DNA from: Chitinolyticbacter meiyuanensis
GTDB lineage: Bacteria > Pseudomonadota > Gammaproteobacteria > Burkholderiales > Chitinibacteraceae
Assembly: GCF_008033135.1 (NCBI RefSeq)
Contig: NZ_CP041335.1
Span: 2,857,925 to 2,921,924 of the forward strand
DNA: 64,000 nt
Direction of reading: 5' to 3'
In this document: positions 49,441-58,037 of the stretch, piece after piece
Numbering within the stretch: position 1 is the first letter of the stretch
Layout: every line of letters begins with the position of its first letter
Translations under genes and position numbers: made by a program
The notes under the pieces: model-generated
Told to the model about the DNA's origin: nothing
Seen by the model: only the letters and a program-made list of their open reading frames with translations
Database searches by the model: none

Positions 49441-50006
49441 CAGGCCGCCAGCTTGCGCGTCAGCGTGATCAGCGCAGCCACCTGCACATGCAGGGCGGTG
49501 CGCTGCTTGTCGTCGATCAACTCGCCCTCGGGCGAGAACGCCTGCTGCGCCACCGGCACTGCCACGTGTTGCGGCAGCACGATGGCGTTGAGCGACGTGA
49601 GGATTTCGCGGGTATGGCGCAAGGCGCGCTGCCCGGCGAGGCTGCCGGGCGAAGTGGAGAGCAGCAGCGCCGTCTTATTGGCGTAGGGCTCGATCGCCTT
49701 GACGCTGTCGTCCTTGCGTGACACCCAATCGAGCACGTTCTTGAGCAGCGGCGTGATCGAGCCGTTGTACTCGGGGTTGGCGATGACGAAGCCGCTGTGC
49801 GCGGCAAACAGCTTGCGCAAGGCGCGGGCATTTTCCGGCAGGCCCTGTGCCTCCAGATCGCCGTCGTAAATCGGCAGCGGGTAGTCGGCCAGGTTGAGCC
49901 AGGTGTAGGCCGCGCCTTGGCGTTGCAGTTCGTCGGCGGCGGCACGGGCCAGCTTGATGTGAAAGGAATCACGACGGATGGAGCCGGAAAAAACGAGCAA
50001 GGTCAT
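49440..50006 (-). CDS. NAD(P)H-dependent FMN reductase family protein
   Basis: 188 aa from the ATG at 50006. A flavodoxin-like fold: LVFSGSIRRDSFHIKLA (flavin phosphate loop) and the family string IANPEYNGSITPLLKNVLDW. It resembles chromate/quinone reductases (YieF/ChrR type) more than SsuE. It sits between OsmC-like and MFS genes in a tightly packed operon. Confidence 0.88.
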   Translation of the reverse strand: MTLLVFSGSIRRDSFHIKLARAAADELQRQGAAYTWLNLADYPLPIYDGDLEAQGLPENARALRKLFAAHSGFVIANPEYNGSITPLLKNVLDWVSRKDDSVKAIEPYANKTALLLSTSPGSLAGQRALRHTREILTSLNAIVLPQHVAVPVAQQAFSPEGELIDDKQRTALHVQVAALITLTRKLAA

Positions 50007-50014
50007 GGTCGGTT

Positions 50015-50452
50015 CTATGCGGGTGCGGCTTCTGCCGCGATGGAAGGAACAAGGCCCAGCGTGATCTGCGGGCCCTGGGTCAAGGTGCGGTGCAGCTTGC
50101 AGGCGCGGGCGGCGGCCAGCAGCCGTTGCCGCTGACCGTCGTCGAGCTCGCCTTCGAGCACGATATCGAGGCGGATTTCGGCGACGCGCGATGGCGCGGC
50201 CACTTCGATGCCGGTGGCTTCGATGCGCACGTCGGCGAGCGCAATGCCATGGTTGTGCGCGTAGCCGCGCACGGTGCCAGCGGTACATGCCGCCAGCGCG
50301 CCCAGCAGCAATTCACCGGCGCGAAAGGCGTCGTTGGCATCGCTGCCATCGGCTGCGCGGCCCATGTGGGTAACGGCGTCACGCGCCTCTATGCGCAGGT
50401 AGCCGTTGTCCGCCGCGCGCACGGTCACGCCGATCTGGTGGGTATCTGCCAT
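50015..50452 (-). CDS. OsmC-family protein
   Basis: 145 aa from the ATG at 50452. The family has two redox cysteines: here Cys56 in LAACTAGT and a second in RACKLHRTL near residue 120. OsmC-type proteins act as thiol-dependent peroxidases. It follows the dioxygenase gene by 7 bp and precedes the FMN reductase by 8 bp. Confidence 0.85.
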   Translation of the reverse strand: MADTHQIGVTVRAADNGYLRIEARDAVTHMGRAADGSDANDAFRAGELLLGALAACTAGTVRGYAHNHGIALADVRIEATGIEVAAPSRVAEIRLDIVLEGELDDGQRQRLLAAARACKLHRTLTQGPQITLGLVPSIAAEAAPA

Positions 50453-50459
50453 CGCCGCC

Positions 50460-51386
50460 TCAGAACGGCCGGCTGCCAGCAAGGCTGACGCGCTTGAGCA
50501 CGCGGCGCTCGGTTTCGGCAAACGCGGCGCGCGAATGCAGCGTGGCCTGGTTGTCCCAGTACACGATGTCGCCAACCTGCCACTTGTGCTCGTAGCGGAA
50601 GCGCTCCTGCGTCACGTGCTCGCGCAGCCTGGCGATCAATGCGGCGCCCTCTTCCGCGGCCACGCCGACGACCTCGACCTCGGAGCGGGCAGACAGGAAC
50701 AGCAGCGGCTTGCCCGAGCTGGGATGCGTGCGCACCAAGGGGTGCGGGAAGCCGGGGCCCAGCGGCTCGATGTCGGGGGTGCGGTATTGCGGCCGGACCT
50801 GACCCTTCTGCCGCAGGAAGGGGTTGTAGGTGATCAGCTGCAGACCGTCGATCTTCGCCTTGGTATCGGCATCGAGCGCCTCGTAGGCGGCATTGAGGTT
50901 GTACCAGCTGGTATCCCCGCCCACGCTCGGCACTTCCAGCGCATACAGCAGCGAGCCGGCGGACGGCAGCGGCGTCCATTGGTGGTCGATATGCGGGTGC
51001 AGCTCGCCGTTGCCGGTGTAGCCGCCTTCCACATTGGCGACAGGCACCACATCCGGCGGAACACCGTCGTTGGCGGCGGAGGCCAGCACCGGCACATCTT
51101 CCGGTGGGCGGAACACCGAGCCGAAATAGGTGGTGAAGGCGAGGAAGGCCTCGTCCGACAGCTGCTGCTGCTTGAACACCAGGATGTGGTGATCGTCCAG
51201 CGCCTTTTTCAGCGCACGCACCAGCGCGGGCGATAGCGGCCGGTTGGCATCGAGCCCGGTGATCTCGGCACCGAGCGCGGCATCGAGCGGACGGATCGTC
51301 ACCTCGGACAGGGTTTGCGGCAGCTGGGTCTGGCGGTGTGCTCGTTGCAAGGCCAGCGAGAGTTGGGTGGTCAGCGGATGACTCAT
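50460..51386 (-). CDS. TauD/TfdA-family Fe(II)/2-oxoglutarate dioxygenase
   Basis: 308 aa. The HxD iron motif is His132-X-Asp134 in PHIDHQW, and the distal His284 is in ATLHSR. Arg residues in ETERRVLKRV bind 2-oxoglutarate. It is only distantly similar to the TauD at 18963 and has ~30 extra residues. The substrate could be a sulfonate, sulfate ester or aryloxy acid; the sequence does not decide. AGGAA precedes the ATG. Confidence 0.85.
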   Translation of the reverse strand: MSHPLTTQLSLALQRAHRQTQLPQTLSEVTIRPLDAALGAEITGLDANRPLSPALVRALKKALDDHHILVFKQQQLSDEAFLAFTTYFGSVFRPPEDVPVLASAANDGVPPDVVPVANVEGGYTGNGELHPHIDHQWTPLPSAGSLLYALEVPSVGGDTSWYNLNAAYEALDADTKAKIDGLQLITYNPFLRQKGQVRPQYRTPDIEPLGPGFPHPLVRTHPSSGKPLLFLSARSEVEVVGVAAEEGAALIARLREHVTQERFRYEHKWQVGDIVYWDNQATLHSRAAFAETERRVLKRVSLAGSRPF

Positions 51387-51398
51387 GGCAATTCCTCG

Positions 51399-52367
51399 TT
51401 AGTAGCCGGTGCGCTTGTCAACGACGTTGACCAGCGGCCGGCCGGATTGAAAGCGGGAGAGGTTTTCCAGCGCGATGGCGAGCGCGCGTTCCTGGTAGTG
51501 CGGGCTGGCACCGGCGGTATGCGCCGTCAGCAGCACATTGGGCAGCCGCCGTAGCGGGTGATCGGCGGGCAGCGGCTCGGGCTCGGTCACATCGAGCCCG
51601 GCTCCGGCCAATTTGCCACTGGCAAGCGCGCCGGCGAGCGCAGCGTGATCGACCGATGCGCCCCGCCCCACGTTGTAGAAATGCGCGCCGTGCTTGATTT
51701 GCGCGAAGCGCGTGGCATCGAAGAAACCCTGGGTCTGCGGCGTCAGCGGGAGGATGGACACCACGTGATCGGCCGCGGCCAGCGCATCCGGCAACGCGTC
51801 GAGCACCACCAGTCGATCCAGGCCCTCAGGCAGCGGTCCACCGATGCGGCGGCGTGCACCGATCACCTTCAACCCCAATGCGGCGGCGCGCGGCGCTAGC
51901 GCCTCGGCGATCCGGCCAAAACCGACGATCAGCAGGGTCTGCCCCGCCAGCTCGAACTGCCGTAGCGGCGGGTGGTGCAGCACCTCATTCTGGCCGCGGA
52001 TCAGCGTGGGCAGGCCGCGGGCGAATGCCAGCAACAGTGATAGTGTGTGCTCGGCAATCTGGATGCCGTGGATGCCACTGGCGTTGGTGAGCACGATGTC
52101 GCTATCGATGAAGGACGGCGTCAGCCAGCGATCGACGCCGGCGCCGAAGGCCTGCAGCCAGCGCAAGCGCGGTGCCAATGCCAGCAGGCGATCGCCATCA
52201 GGGGTTTCCAGGCCGGGCCAGAGCACGTCGGCATCGGCGAGGATCGAATAGTCGTCGCGCAGCTCGGCAATCTCGATACCGGGCGCCTGCGCCGCGATCC
52301 ACGCCTGGGCGTGTTCGGGCAGGGGCCGGCCGACCACCAGCTTGCGCAACGGAGAGGCCAGGGTCAT
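51399..52367 (-). CDS. D-2-hydroxyacid dehydrogenase (GhrA-like)
   Basis: 322 aa. The nucleotide-binding motif LLIVGFGRIAEALAPRA is near residue 145. The catalytic Arg is in the segment YNVGRGASVDHAAL and the His in LLTAHTAGASPHY, with the acid in LDVTEPEPL. It is of the glyoxylate/hydroxypyruvate reductase group. First gene of the minus-strand operon, divergent from the porin with about 400 bp between. Confidence 0.88.
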   Translation of the reverse strand: MTLASPLRKLVVGRPLPEHAQAWIAAQAPGIEIAELRDDYSILADADVLWPGLETPDGDRLLALAPRLRWLQAFGAGVDRWLTPSFIDSDIVLTNASGIHGIQIAEHTLSLLLAFARGLPTLIRGQNEVLHHPPLRQFELAGQTLLIVGFGRIAEALAPRAAALGLKVIGARRRIGGPLPEGLDRLVVLDALPDALAAADHVVSILPLTPQTQGFFDATRFAQIKHGAHFYNVGRGASVDHAALAGALASGKLAGAGLDVTEPEPLPADHPLRRLPNVLLTAHTAGASPHYQERALAIALENLSRFQSGRPLVNVVDKRTGY

Positions 52368-52479
52368 GGCACACCTTCGTCAGCTGCAATGGCAGCCGAT
52401 TCAGCAGAAAGCGTGCCATCGCCTGGAAGCCACGCGCCACCGCGCCCCTGGTGCTGGAGGTCGATGCCGGTCGTGACGA

Positions 52480-52514
52480 CTTTGCAGCATGCCGCGCAAT
52501 GCACTGCTGCAAAG
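52480..52514 (+). promoter_or_regulatory. Enhancer-like dyad upstream of the porin promoter
   Basis: A perfect 10-bp inverted repeat: CTTTGCAGCA (52480-52489) and TGCTGCAAAG (52505-52514), 15-bp spacer. Its core GCAGCA-N15-TGCTGC is identical in layout to the dyad at 31713-31739. It is centred about 190 bp upstream of the predicted start point, a normal distance for a sigma-54 activator site. Confidence 0.65.
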
Positions 52515-52661
52515 CCAGCAGCGCCGGCGCGCCCGCAGCGCGCCGGGTAACCCACGGCCCTCGCCCCACCCGCTGTTGATTTCCCAGCAACACCATGCCC
52601 GGCTTGCTGGCAAACCCGCAGCACCCACCCACTTATTCCGTAAATTTCTAACAAAACCGTG

Positions 52662-52679
52662 TTGGCACGGGTTCTGCTT
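52662..52679 (+). promoter_or_regulatory. Sigma-54 promoter of the porin/importer operon
   Basis: TTGGCACG-GGTT-CTGCTT. The -24 box is perfect; the -12 box has CTGC for TTGC. The GG (52664-52665) and GC (52676-52677) are in exact register. The start point would be near 52689, about 75 bp before the porin ATG. Confidence 0.8.
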
Positions 52680-52764
52680 ATAACGGACCCAGTGTGATTG
52701 TGATCACGCCATCCAGACGCCCCGGCGCCATGCACGGGGACGTCCAATAACCAGGGAGACCCAT

Positions 52765-54201
52765 ATGACCCTCAGCAAGCACTGGCTCGGCGCCGGGCTG
52801 GTGGCGCTGGCCAGCACTGCCCAAGCCGCCCCAACCACCGAAGAGCTGCAGGCGCAGATCGAAGCGCTGCAGCGCGCGGTCGATGCGCTGCAGCAGCAAC
52901 TGAGCGCCACCCGCAGCGCGGAGACCACCGTCAAACCACCCAAGGGCGGCGACATCCTCGCCACGCAGACCAGCGCCGAACCGGCCGGCAGCGTGGCCAC
53001 CAAGGAAGACATCGACGGCCTGCGCTCCGACCTTGAGAACTACAAGTACGAGCAGCAACGCAACCGCGAGACCAAGACCGCGCTGTCCACCCGGGCGCTG
53101 ACCATCGGCGGCACCGTGCAGGCCCGGATCAGTTACCAGGATGTGCCGACCACCGCCGGCAGCACCGCCGTCACCGACGATCGCTATTCGAACTTCGATG
53201 TACCGAGCGCCACGCTGAATTTCAGCGGCAGCCTGTACCGCGACTATGCCGAGGGTCGCAACCTCGACTACCGCCTCGCCTTCGCCTACGCCAAGAACAG
53301 CCCCGCCAACAATGGCAGCCAGTTCAACGTCACCGACGCCTACCTGCGCTACAGCCCGTTCCCGACGGTGACCGGCCTCGAAGAGCCCAAGCTCACCTTC
53401 ACGCTGGGCCAGCAGCAGATCCCGTTCGGCCTCGAAGCCCAGGTGGGCGAAGAACTGCGCCCGGTGGTGAACTCGGCCCAGTTCCTGAACAACCTCGGCG
53501 TCGGCAACCGCCAGATCGGCCTGATCCTGCGCGGCGACTACGACCCCTATGTCGACTACGGCTTCAACTACCGCGCGCCGCTGCTGGAATACGCGCTGGG
53601 CGTGGTCAACGGCAACGGCCCCAACAAGTCGGACGACAACAACGACAAGGACTGGCTCGCCCGCGCCGCCGTCACCCTGCCGGTCGACTACAACAGCTGG
53701 CTGCGCGAGCTCAAGCTCGGTGCCTCCTACTACAAGGGCACCAAGAACATCACGCAGACCCAGGGTGCCACCACCACCGTGGCCCGCCAGGGCAAGAGCG
53801 ACCGGTTCGGCTTCGACATCTACTACAACCACGATCCGTATGGCTTCACCTACGAGCTGGCCCAGGGTTCAGACGCCCAGCTCAATGGCCCGGAGGTGAA
53901 GAGTCGCGGCCAGTACCTGACGCTGTTCTACACCTTCGGCGAACAGTGGGTGAAGAGCTTCCGCGGCCAGGCCAAGTACGACGACTGGTGGCCCAAGTCC
54001 TACCAGCTGTTCTCCCGCTGGGATGACTGGGACCCGAACCTCGACAAGGCCGACGACGGCACCACGATCTGGACCGGCGGCCTCAACGTGTTCTTCGCCG
54101 AGACCACCAAGTTCCAGTTCAACGTGGCGCACACCCGCTACGAAGACGCGGCCAAGGAGAGCGAGAACCTCTACCTCGCCCAGTTCCAGTTCGGCTTCTA
54201 A
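52765..54201 (+). CDS. Outer-membrane porin (OprP/OprO-like) with N-terminal coiled coil
   Basis: 478 aa. A signal peptide ends at AQA. Residues about 25-45 form a short coiled coil (ELQAQIEALQRAVDALQQQL) typical of phosphate-selective-type porins. The rest is a 16-18-strand barrel ending in QFQFGF, with the required C-terminal Phe. The ATG has CAGGGAGA upstream. As first gene of a multi-transporter operon under sigma-54 control, it probably brings organosulfur anions across the outer membrane (inference). Confidence 0.85.
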   Translation: MTLSKHWLGAGLVALASTAQAAPTTEELQAQIEALQRAVDALQQQLSATRSAETTVKPPKGGDILATQTSAEPAGSVATKEDIDGLRSDLENYKYEQQRNRETKTALSTRALTIGGTVQARISYQDVPTTAGSTAVTDDRYSNFDVPSATLNFSGSLYRDYAEGRNLDYRLAFAYAKNSPANNGSQFNVTDAYLRYSPFPTVTGLEEPKLTFTLGQQQIPFGLEAQVGEELRPVVNSAQFLNNLGVGNRQIGLILRGDYDPYVDYGFNYRAPLLEYALGVVNGNGPNKSDDNNDKDWLARAAVTLPVDYNSWLRELKLGASYYKGTKNITQTQGATTTVARQGKSDRFGFDIYYNHDPYGFTYELAQGSDAQLNGPEVKSRGQYLTLFYTFGEQWVKSFRGQAKYDDWWPKSYQLFSRWDDWDPNLDKADDGTTIWTGGLNVFFAETTKFQFNVAHTRYEDAAKESENLYLAQFQFGF

Positions 54202-54210
54202 CCCCAGACC

Positions 54211-54233
54211 GGGCGGCATCGCCGATGCCGCCC
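54211..54233 (+). other. Intercistronic hairpin after the porin gene
   Basis: A 10-bp perfect stem (54211-54220 with 54224-54233) without a U-tract, between porin and the first binding-protein gene. It may stabilise the porin mRNA 3' end. Confidence 0.5.
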
Positions 54234-54294
54234 ACAGCGAAGCGCTTCCCCCAGGGCCTTCACGCGATTTCAACCACCACTTAGTGAGAACGAC

Positions 54295-55377
54295 ATGCAA
54301 CGCATCAAGCTTTTTGCCGCCCTCCTCGGGGTGACCGCATCGCTGTTCGCCCTGCCGGGCAGCGCCTTGGCCGAGGACAAGCCCGCGGTCATCCGCTTTG
54401 CCATTCCCGGTGCCGGCACCGGCGGGCGGCCCATCACCGGCGGCAGCTTCCTCTCCACCGCCCACCTGAAAGGCGCACTGGAGCAGGAGTTCAGGAACGA
54501 CGGCATCAAGGTGCAATGGACGCTCTACCCCGGCGCCGGCCCCGGCGTGAATGAAGCATTCGCCAGCAGCCTCGTCGATTTTTCCGGCCATGGCGATCTG
54601 CCGCTGATCGTGGGCCGCTCCACTGGCCTCAAGCACAAGATCGTCCTCAGCTACGGCCGCTTCGGCAACGTGTACTTCGTGGTGCCGGCCGATTCGTCCG
54701 CCAAGACCTTGGCCGATCTCAAGGGCAAGCGCATCGCGGTGTTCAAGGGCACGGCAGGCCAGTTGCAGCTGAACCGGGTGTTCGAGAAATACGGCTTCAC
54801 CGAGAAGGATTTCAAGGTGGTGAGCATGAACACCGACACCACCAAGTCCGCGCTCGCCACCAAGGACATCGACGGCGCCATCGTCACCCCGTTCGATCTG
54901 CAGGCACGCGGGGTGGCCCGTGTGCTGTTCGAGATCAAGGACGACCCCAAGCTGTCGGCACCGAGCACGTTCTGGGTGTCCGAAGACTTCGAGAAGAAGT
55001 ATCCGCAGATCACCCAGCGCGTGGTGACCACGCTCTTGAAGGTGGCACGCTGGAACGCCGATGAGAAGAACCGTACCGAGGTCTTCAAGCTGTGGGCGCA
55101 ATCCGGCACTGCCTACGACGACTACCTCAGGAGCTGGGACGGCTACACGCTCAAGGAGCGCACCACGCCGCTGCTCGATGACTACTACGTCGCCAGCATC
55201 CAGAAATCGATCGATGAGGCCAAGCGGTACAAGTTGATCCGGCGTGACGTCAGCCTCGATGGCTGGATCGAGCCCAAGTACCTGAACCAGGCGCTAAAGG
55301 AGCTGAAGCTCGAAGGCTACTGGGATCGCTACGACGTGGCCGGCAACAAGCTGCCGAACAAGCTCGCCCAGCAGTAA
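54295..55377 (+). CDS. ABC substrate-binding protein, SsuA-like (paralog 1 of 4)
   Basis: 360 aa. A signal peptide ends at ALA. The mature start DKPAVIRFAIPGAGTGGRP and internal HGDLPLIVGRSTGLKHKIV identify the aliphatic-sulfonate/NMT1-type fold. Near-identical segments (VPADSSAK, DLKGKRI, FKGTAGQL) recur in the next gene. Proteins of this kind bind sulfonates, taurine, nitrate or thiamine precursors. Substrate is not determined. Confidence 0.85.
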   Translation: MQRIKLFAALLGVTASLFALPGSALAEDKPAVIRFAIPGAGTGGRPITGGSFLSTAHLKGALEQEFRNDGIKVQWTLYPGAGPGVNEAFASSLVDFSGHGDLPLIVGRSTGLKHKIVLSYGRFGNVYFVVPADSSAKTLADLKGKRIAVFKGTAGQLQLNRVFEKYGFTEKDFKVVSMNTDTTKSALATKDIDGAIVTPFDLQARGVARVLFEIKDDPKLSAPSTFWVSEDFEKKYPQITQRVVTTLLKVARWNADEKNRTEVFKLWAQSGTAYDDYLRSWDGYTLKERTTPLLDDYYVASIQKSIDEAKRYKLIRRDVSLDGWIEPKYLNQALKELKLEGYWDRYDVAGNKLPNKLAQQ

Positions 55378-55383
55378 ACATCC

Positions 55384-55421
55384 GGCCCGCGGCGCTCTCC
55401 CCCGGCCGCCGCGGGCCTTTC
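55384..55421 (+). other. Intercistronic hairpin between paralogs 1 and 2
   Basis: A perfect 11-bp GC-rich stem (55384-55394 with 55407-55417, 12-nt loop) followed by TTTCC. Probably a partial terminator or mRNA stabiliser, matching the higher need for binding proteins. Confidence 0.5.
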
Positions 55422-55451
55422 CATCCCCATCCCACCAGGACGCAATACCCG

Positions 55452-56534
55452 ATGAAACTCTCGCAATTCATTAAAAAAACCACATTGCTGCTGGGTGCCC
55501 TCAGCGGCGCCCTCGCACTAACGCTTTCCAGCCCGGCCCAGGCCGAAGACAAGCCCACCGTGGTGCGCATCGCCTTCTCCGGCGCCGGCACCGGCGGGCG
55601 CCCGGTCGGCACCGGCACCACGCTCGCCATCGCCCATCAGCTCGGCAGCATCGAGCAGGCGCTGAAGGCCGACAACATCAAGGTGGTATGGAACTTCTTC
55701 CCCGGTGCCGGCCCCGCCACCAACGAGGCGCTCGCCAGCAACCTCGTCGATTTCGCCTATCACGGCGATTTGCCGCTGATCGTCGGCCGCTCTACCGGTC
55801 TCAAGCACAAGATCGTTGCGGGCCTGGGCCGCTTCGGCAACACCTACTTCGTGGTGCCGGCCGACTCGTCGGCCAAGAGCCTGGCCGATCTCAAGGGCAA
55901 GCGCATCGGTGTGTTCAAGGGCACGGCCGGCCAGCTCACGCTGAACCGTGTGCTGGAGAAATACGGCTTCACCGAGAAGGACTTCAAGGTGGTCAGCATG
56001 AACACCGATACCGCCAAGGCCGCACTTGCCACCAAGGATATCGACGGCTACATCACCACGCCGTTCGACCTGGAGGCGCGCGGCATTGCCAAGGTGCTGT
56101 TCGAGATCAAGCGTGATCCCAAGATCACCAGCGTCGGCACCTTCTGGGTGACCGATGATTTCGAGAAGAAGTATCCCGCCACCACGCAGAAGGTCGTCAC
56201 TGCGCTGATCCGCGCCACCCAGTTCGCGTCCGAAGAGAAGAACCGCGACCAGGTGTTCAAGTACTGGGCCGCGGGCGGCTCCACCCCGTATGGCGACTTC
56301 CTCAAGACCTGGGATGGCTACACGCTGAAGGAGCGCAACAACCCGCTGCTGGATGAGTACTACGTCGCCTCGCTGAAGAAGGCCATCGATGAGGCCAAGC
56401 GCTTCAAGCTGATCCGCCGCGACGTGTCCGTCGAGGGCTGGCTGGAACCGAAATACCTGAACCAGGCGCTGAAGGAGCTCAAGCTCGAACGCTACTGGGA
56501 CGAGTACGACGCCAACGGCAACATCAAGAAGTAA
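55452..56534 (+). CDS. ABC substrate-binding protein, SsuA-like (paralog 2 of 4)
   Basis: 360 aa, the same length as paralog 1 and most similar to it. A signal peptide ends near SPAQA. HGDLPLIVGRSTGLKHKIVA, FKGTAGQLTLNRVLEKYGF and LEPKYLNQALKELKLE are shared with paralog 1. The stop is directly followed by the 267-bp palindromic element. It has probably arisen by tandem duplication. Confidence 0.85.
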   Translation: MKLSQFIKKTTLLLGALSGALALTLSSPAQAEDKPTVVRIAFSGAGTGGRPVGTGTTLAIAHQLGSIEQALKADNIKVVWNFFPGAGPATNEALASNLVDFAYHGDLPLIVGRSTGLKHKIVAGLGRFGNTYFVVPADSSAKSLADLKGKRIGVFKGTAGQLTLNRVLEKYGFTEKDFKVVSMNTDTAKAALATKDIDGYITTPFDLEARGIAKVLFEIKRDPKITSVGTFWVTDDFEKKYPATTQKVVTALIRATQFASEEKNRDQVFKYWAAGGSTPYGDFLKTWDGYTLKERNNPLLDEYYVASLKKAIDEAKRFKLIRRDVSVEGWLEPKYLNQALKELKLERYWDEYDANGNIKK

Positions 56535-56801
56535 GAACCTGTTCACGGTCTTTTCACGCCAGCGCCAGCCCGTAAAACGGTCAGGCGCAAGGCGTGGGAC
56601 GCAGGCAATAACCCAAGTTATTGGTAAGGAGCACAACGCAGTGAATGACCATTTTACGGGCCGGCCCCAGGGGTTCGCGGCATTGCCGACAGCGCGCGGC
56701 GTTACGGGCCGCTTGTGGTACCAGTACCACGGCGCGTCTCGTGCCTTGCCCGCTACCGGCACTGCCGCGAACGCTGGCGCGAAAAGATCGTGAACAGGTT
56801 C
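56535..56801. repeat. 267-bp nested-palindrome (MITE-like) element
   Basis: The ends are 30-bp inverted repeats with two mismatches (56535-56564 and 56772-56801; outer sequence GAACCTGTTCAC/GTGAACAGGTTC). Inside are two further inverted pairs: 56569-56583 with 56646-56660 (one mismatch), and 56674-56692 with 56753-56771 (few mismatches). Two small palindromes sit in their loops (56607-56622 and 56715-56730). The whole would fold into a clover-like structure. It has no coding capacity. It starts one base after a stop codon and ends 15 bp before the MFS start. No clear target duplication is seen. Confidence 0.75.
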
Positions 56802-56816
56802 AAAGGTAGAACCCGC

Positions 56817-58037
56817 GTGCGCAACTTCATCGACCGCCACCGCTTCCTGCTCGCCTTCGTGCTGCTGTCGTCGCTGGCGGGGCTGTCGGTGGGCGTGGCC
56901 AAGGTAGCCACCTCGCTGTATGCGCTGCACCTGGCGGCCAGCGACATCGAACTGTCGCTGATCGCCGGGGCGCAGAGCGCCGGCATCCTGTTGATGAGCA
57001 TGCCCATCGGCGTGCTGGTCGACCAGTTGGGCCCGCTCAAGCTGTTCACCTTCGGCTCGGTGTCGGCAGGTCTGCTCTACCTGCTGACGCCGCTGCTGCC
57101 GGTGCCGCTGCTGCTGGCGCTCACCGCAGTGCTGATCAGCTTTTGCATGCCGTGCCGCTTCGTATCGCTGAACGCGGTGTTCATGCAGCAGCTCGACCAG
57201 GTGGGCGTGGCCAAGGCCGGCTGGTTCCGTGGCACGCACATGATCGGTTTCTTCCTGCTGGGCCCGGCGCTCGCCGTCGCGCTGATCGCCGCAGTGGACT
57301 ACTTCGGCACCTACGCCCTCGTCGGCCTGTCGTTCTTCGCCACTGCGGCGCTCGCGCCCCTGGTGATGCGGCACTACACGCCTGCCGCCGGGCGCACGCT
57401 GAGCGTGGCCGCTGTGCGCGAGCAGTTCGCGCTGCTCAAGGAGGACCGTGAGCTCGCCCGCATCAGCCTGATCGAGTTCGTGAGCCAGGCCGCCAACCAG
57501 TACTACGGCTTCTTCATCGTGGTGATCGCGCTGCGCCAGTTCGATTTCTCGGCCAGCGCCGCCGCCAGCCTCGTCACCGTGCAGGGGGCACTGTTCGTGT
57601 TCGCGCTGTTCGCGCTCGGCACGCTGCTGCAGCGGGTCGGCGAGCATCGTTTCTACCAGGCGAGCTTCCTCACCATCGTTGCCGCGCTGCTGTTGCTGGG
57701 CCTCTCGCACGGCGCCGCCTGGCTGTGGCTGGGGGGCGCCGCACTGGGCCTGGGGCTGGGGATGATGCAGACGGTGAACATCTCGCGCTTTGCCCGTGCC
57801 AGCGCGCGGCTGGGGCGTGGCCGCGTGGCCGGGGTGAACGCCTTCGTCGGCCCGGCCGGCGGCCTCGTTGGCAGCGTGGCGGGCGGCTGGCTCGGCCAGT
57901 CCTTCGGCCTGCAATCGACTTTCGTGCTGCTGGCGCCAGTGTTCCTGCTACTGAGCTGTCGCATGTGGCTGCTGGCCCGCCAGGCCCCGGCACTGGCGCT
58001 CTCGCTGCCCGATTTCCAAGGAGTCCAAGATGAGTAG
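56817..58037 (+). CDS. MFS transporter
   Basis: 406 aa. I choose the GTG at 56817, with AAAGGTAG upstream; the same frame extends left but only through the palindromic element. About 12 membrane segments, beginning FLLAFVLLSSLAGLSVGVAK, with PIGVLVDQLGPLKLF as the first cytoplasmic loop. It resembles none of the well-known drug exporters strongly. It is translationally coupled to the next permease (ATG at 58030 lies within its end). An importer or exporter for the same substrate class is plausible. Confidence 0.75.
   Translation: MRNFIDRHRFLLAFVLLSSLAGLSVGVAKVATSLYALHLAASDIELSLIAGAQSAGILLMSMPIGVLVDQLGPLKLFTFGSVSAGLLYLLTPLLPVPLLLALTAVLISFCMPCRFVSLNAVFMQQLDQVGVAKAGWFRGTHMIGFFLLGPALAVALIAAVDYFGTYALVGLSFFATAALAPLVMRHYTPAAGRTLSVAAVREQFALLKEDRELARISLIEFVSQAANQYYGFFIVVIALRQFDFSASAAASLVTVQGALFVFALFALGTLLQRVGEHRFYQASFLTIVAALLLLGLSHGAAWLWLGGAALGLGLGMMQTVNISRFARASARLGRGRVAGVNAFVGPAGGLVGSVAGGWLGQSFGLQSTFVLLAPVFLLLSCRMWLLARQAPALALSLPDFQGVQDE

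Larger units (their letters stand above)
52368..52764. other. Divergent control region (hydroxyacid dehydrogenase operon / porin operon)
   Basis: 397 bp without a credible gene. It contains the enhancer-like dyad at 52480-52514 and a sigma-54 promoter at 52662-52679, both described separately. The left 100 bp must hold the promoter of the minus-strand operon, but none is clear. A minus-strand GG/GC near 52587-52600 lacks the TGGCAC core and was rejected. Confidence 0.6.

Noticed and set aside
52578..52600. Minus-strand GG-N10-GC upstream of the hydroxyacid dehydrogenase operon as a sigma-54 promoter
   Set aside because: The -24 core TGGCAC is missing at the required spacing, and it lies over 200 bp from the gene.
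55518..57914. A ~800-codon minus-strand open frame through two binding-protein genes and the MFS gene
   Set aside because: It runs antisense to three well-supported genes and through the palindromic element; composition is Gln/Arg/His-rich and no motif is seen.
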